A stretch of 6,251 bases of DNA from a bacterium (GTDB lineage: Bacteria; Cyanobacteriota; Sericytochromatia; S15B-MN24; VGJW01): contig JAJYIO010000170.1 of assembly GCA_021790035.1 (NCBI GenBank), forward strand, positions 1 to 6,251. The letters run 5' to 3'. Positions 4,872-6,251 of this stretch are shown piece by piece. The position numbers were made by a program, and so were the translations under genes. The stretch's first letter is position 1. The number at the start of each line of letters is the position of its first letter. Under the pieces are notes generated by a model that was not told where the DNA came from, searched no databases, and saw only the letters and a program-made list of their open reading frames with translations.

Positions 4872-6215
4872 TCAGCTGACCGGCGCTGCCGCCTCGATGC
4901 CGGCCTCGAGCATGACCCGGTCCAGATCGGCCAGGGCCCGCTCGGCCATCCGTTCGTGCCGCTGGCGCTTGTCGCGGACCGGAGGATCGAGGGGATCGAC
5001 CAGGCCCCAGTTGCTGTTCATGGGCTGGAAGACGTCCGGATCGCAGCCAGACACGTAGCGCGTGAGGGCCCCGAGCATCGTCGTCGGGGGCAAGACGACC
5101 GGAACTTGACCTGACAGGGCACGCGCCAGGTTGAGACCGGCGAGCAGGCCTGTCGCGGCGGCCTCCGTGTAGCCCTCCACGCCGATGAGCGTGCCGGCCG
5201 CGAACCAGTCCGGACGGTCCCGCCAGGCGAGCGAGGGCTCGAGGAAGGCCGGTGCCGCCATGAACGTATTCTGGTGCATCACGCCGAGGCGGACGAACTC
5301 GGCATGTTCGAGACCGGGAATGAGGGCGAACACCCGCTTCTGCTCGGGCCACTTGAGCTGCGTCTGGAAGCCCACCAGGTTGAAGAGATCGCCGGCAACG
5401 TTGTCCTGGCGAAGCTGCACGACCGCCCAGGGGCGCCTGTCGGTGCGCGGATCGACCAGGCCCACAGGCTTCATCGGACCGAAGCGAAGCGCGTCCTCGC
5501 CACGCCGCGCCAGGACCTCGACCGGCAGGCAGCCCTCGAAGAAGGTCGCGCTCCGCTCCTGGTCGAGATGCAGGACGGCATTATCGGCGTCGCGCAGGGC
5601 CAGCCAGAACTGCTCGTATTCCGCCTTGTCCATCGGAGCGTTGAGGTACACGCCCTCGCCCTTGCCGTACCGCGAGGCGGCAAAAAGGCGCGATTCGTCG
5701 AGCGACTCCCGGGTCACGACGGGAGCGGCCGCATCGAAGAAATGCAAGTGGTCCCGCCCGACCAGCTCCCGGAGCCGCCCTGCCAGCGCCTCGCTGGTGA
5801 GGGGCCCCGTGGCAAGGACGAGCGGACCGGAAAGCTCCGTGACTTCCCCTCGCACGATGGTCACCCGCGGATGCGCCTCCAGACGGCCGGCGAGCTCGGC
5901 CGAAAAGACCTCCCGGTCCACCGCCAGGGCCGATCCAGCCGGCACCCGCGCCCGCTCGGCAGAAGTCAGCACGAGCGACCCGAACCGCCGCATCTCCGCC
6001 TTGAGCAATGCCGGAGCGCTGCCAAAGGTATCCGAGCCCAGCGAGTTGGAGCAGACCAGCTCGCCGAGATGGTCCGTGCGATGCGCGGGGGTCGCGCGCT
6101 CTGGCCGCATCTCGTGCAGCACGACGTCGATGCCCCGCTCGGCCAGCTGCCAGGCGGCCTCGGTCCCGGCCAGCCCGCCGCCGATCACGTGAGCCCGGGC
6201 TCGATCCACGCCCAT
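4872..6215 (-). CDS. trmFO: FAD/folate-dependent tRNA (uracil-54-C5)-methyltransferase TrmFO
   Basis: TrmFO makes 5-methyluridine at position 54 in the T-loop of tRNAs, taking the one-carbon unit from 5,10-methylenetetrahydrofolate and using FAD and NAD(P)H; it is cytoplasmic. The 447-aa product matches the family length (about 435-450). It begins with a Rossmann FAD motif, VIGGGLAGTEAAWQLAERG (10-28), then the HEMRP segment (34-38) and CSNSLGSD (55-62). Cys55 and Cys229 (FEGCLPVE, 226-233) fit the two catalytic cysteines known from Bacillus TrmFO (C53 and C226). Further family blocks are RFGPMKPVGLVDPRT (244-258), AVVQLRQDN (264-272), FNLVGFQTQLKWPEQKRV (278-295), IGVEGYTEAAATGLLAG (344-360) and FQPMNSNWGL (396-405). 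No Shine-Dalgarno precedes the ATG; it overlaps by one base the TGA of a possible upstream frame, so translational coupling in an operon entering from the right is likely. Nothing appears missing. Confidence 0.97.
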   Translation of the reverse strand: MGVDRARAHVIGGGLAGTEAAWQLAERGIDVVLHEMRPERATPAHRTDHLGELVCSNSLGSDTFGSAPALLKAEMRRFGSLVLTSAERARVPAGSALAVDREVFSAELAGRLEAHPRVTIVRGEVTELSGPLVLATGPLTSEALAGRLRELVGRDHLHFFDAAAPVVTRESLDESRLFAASRYGKGEGVYLNAPMDKAEYEQFWLALRDADNAVLHLDQERSATFFEGCLPVEVLARRGEDALRFGPMKPVGLVDPRTDRRPWAVVQLRQDNVAGDLFNLVGFQTQLKWPEQKRVFALIPGLEHAEFVRLGVMHQNTFMAAPAFLEPSLAWRDRPDWFAAGTLIGVEGYTEAAATGLLAGLNLARALSGQVPVVLPPTTMLGALTRYVSGCDPDVFQPMNSNWGLVDPLDPPVRDKRQRHERMAERALADLDRVMLEAGIEAAAPVS

Positions 6216-6251
6216 CAGGAGTGGAAGAGCATCGTGGGCCAGATGCCAGAC
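6215..6251 (-). CDS. Possible 3' end of an upstream gene overlapping trmFO (partial, unidentified)
   Basis: On the minus strand one frame entering from the window edge reads SGIWPTMLFHS and stops at TGA (6217-6215), giving a TGATG one-base overlap with the trmFO ATG. Such overlaps typify co-translated operon genes, and trmFO has no Shine-Dalgarno of its own. Only 11 residues are visible, so the product cannot be named. The trmFO frame and the third frame are also open to the edge, so which one is coding cannot be settled here. Confidence 0.35.
   Translation of the reverse strand, partial: SGIWPTMLFHS

Noticed and set aside
5185..6192. 335-codon plus-strand frame opposite trmFO
   Set aside because: Ser/Arg/Pro-rich shadow of trmFO, which is fully supported on the minus strand.
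1..6251. A defence island, mobile element or CRISPR array
   Set aside because: No transposase, integrase, toxin-antitoxin, Cas or restriction motif and no regularly spaced repeats were seen; the recognised genes are housekeeping.

Overview
This is a GC-rich (about two-thirds G+C by eye) bacterial chromosomal window. It holds ordinary housekeeping genes plus one less familiar gene and a structured intergenic region. No plasmid, phage, transposase, CRISPR or defence signature is visible. The Ski2-type helicase reads more like the cyanobacterial/plastid ISE2 branch than actinobacterial HelY around motifs V and VI (SSL-KR-DDG, then GRAGRRGMDEVG). Together with a TrmFO-type folate-dependent tRNA methyltransferase and high GC, this suggests a relative of Cyanobacteriota, possibly a non-photosynthetic one. 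That placement is inference from remembered family motifs and is weak.

Layout: (i) 1-167, minus strand: the first 55 codons of a ribonuclease HII gene (rnhB), cut by the window edge. (ii) 168-261: a 94-bp divergent intergenic region with an extended -10-like element facing each way, both so close to the start codons that leaderless or nearly leaderless mRNAs are likely. (iii) 262-2997, plus strand: a complete 911-aa Ski2/Mtr4-like DEAH-box RNA helicase. (iv) 2998-3331: a 334-bp gap whose first part is a dense run of short inverted repeats (2992-3131), followed by a less GC-rich leader with a possible 46-codon small ORF. (v) 3332-4816, plus strand: a probable 494-aa protein starting at TTG behind a good Shine-Dalgarno sequence. 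It has an OmpA-like domain, a Pro/Thr/Ser/Gly linker, an Ala-rich helical region and an unrecognised C-terminal domain, with no visible signal peptide or membrane anchor. (vi) 4817-4871: a short convergent intergenic region with a strong hairpin. (vii) 4872-6215, minus strand: a complete trmFO (447 aa), whose ATG overlaps by one base the possible stop codon of another minus-strand gene that enters from the right edge.

The recognised genes act in nucleic-acid maintenance (RNA:DNA hybrid removal, RNA unwinding or turnover, tRNA modification), but they are not arranged as one operon: rnhB and the helicase diverge, and the OmpA-like gene and trmFO converge. The best candidates for something undescribed are the OmpA-like protein without an export signal and the palindrome cluster before it. 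I do not see a convincing multi-gene novel system.
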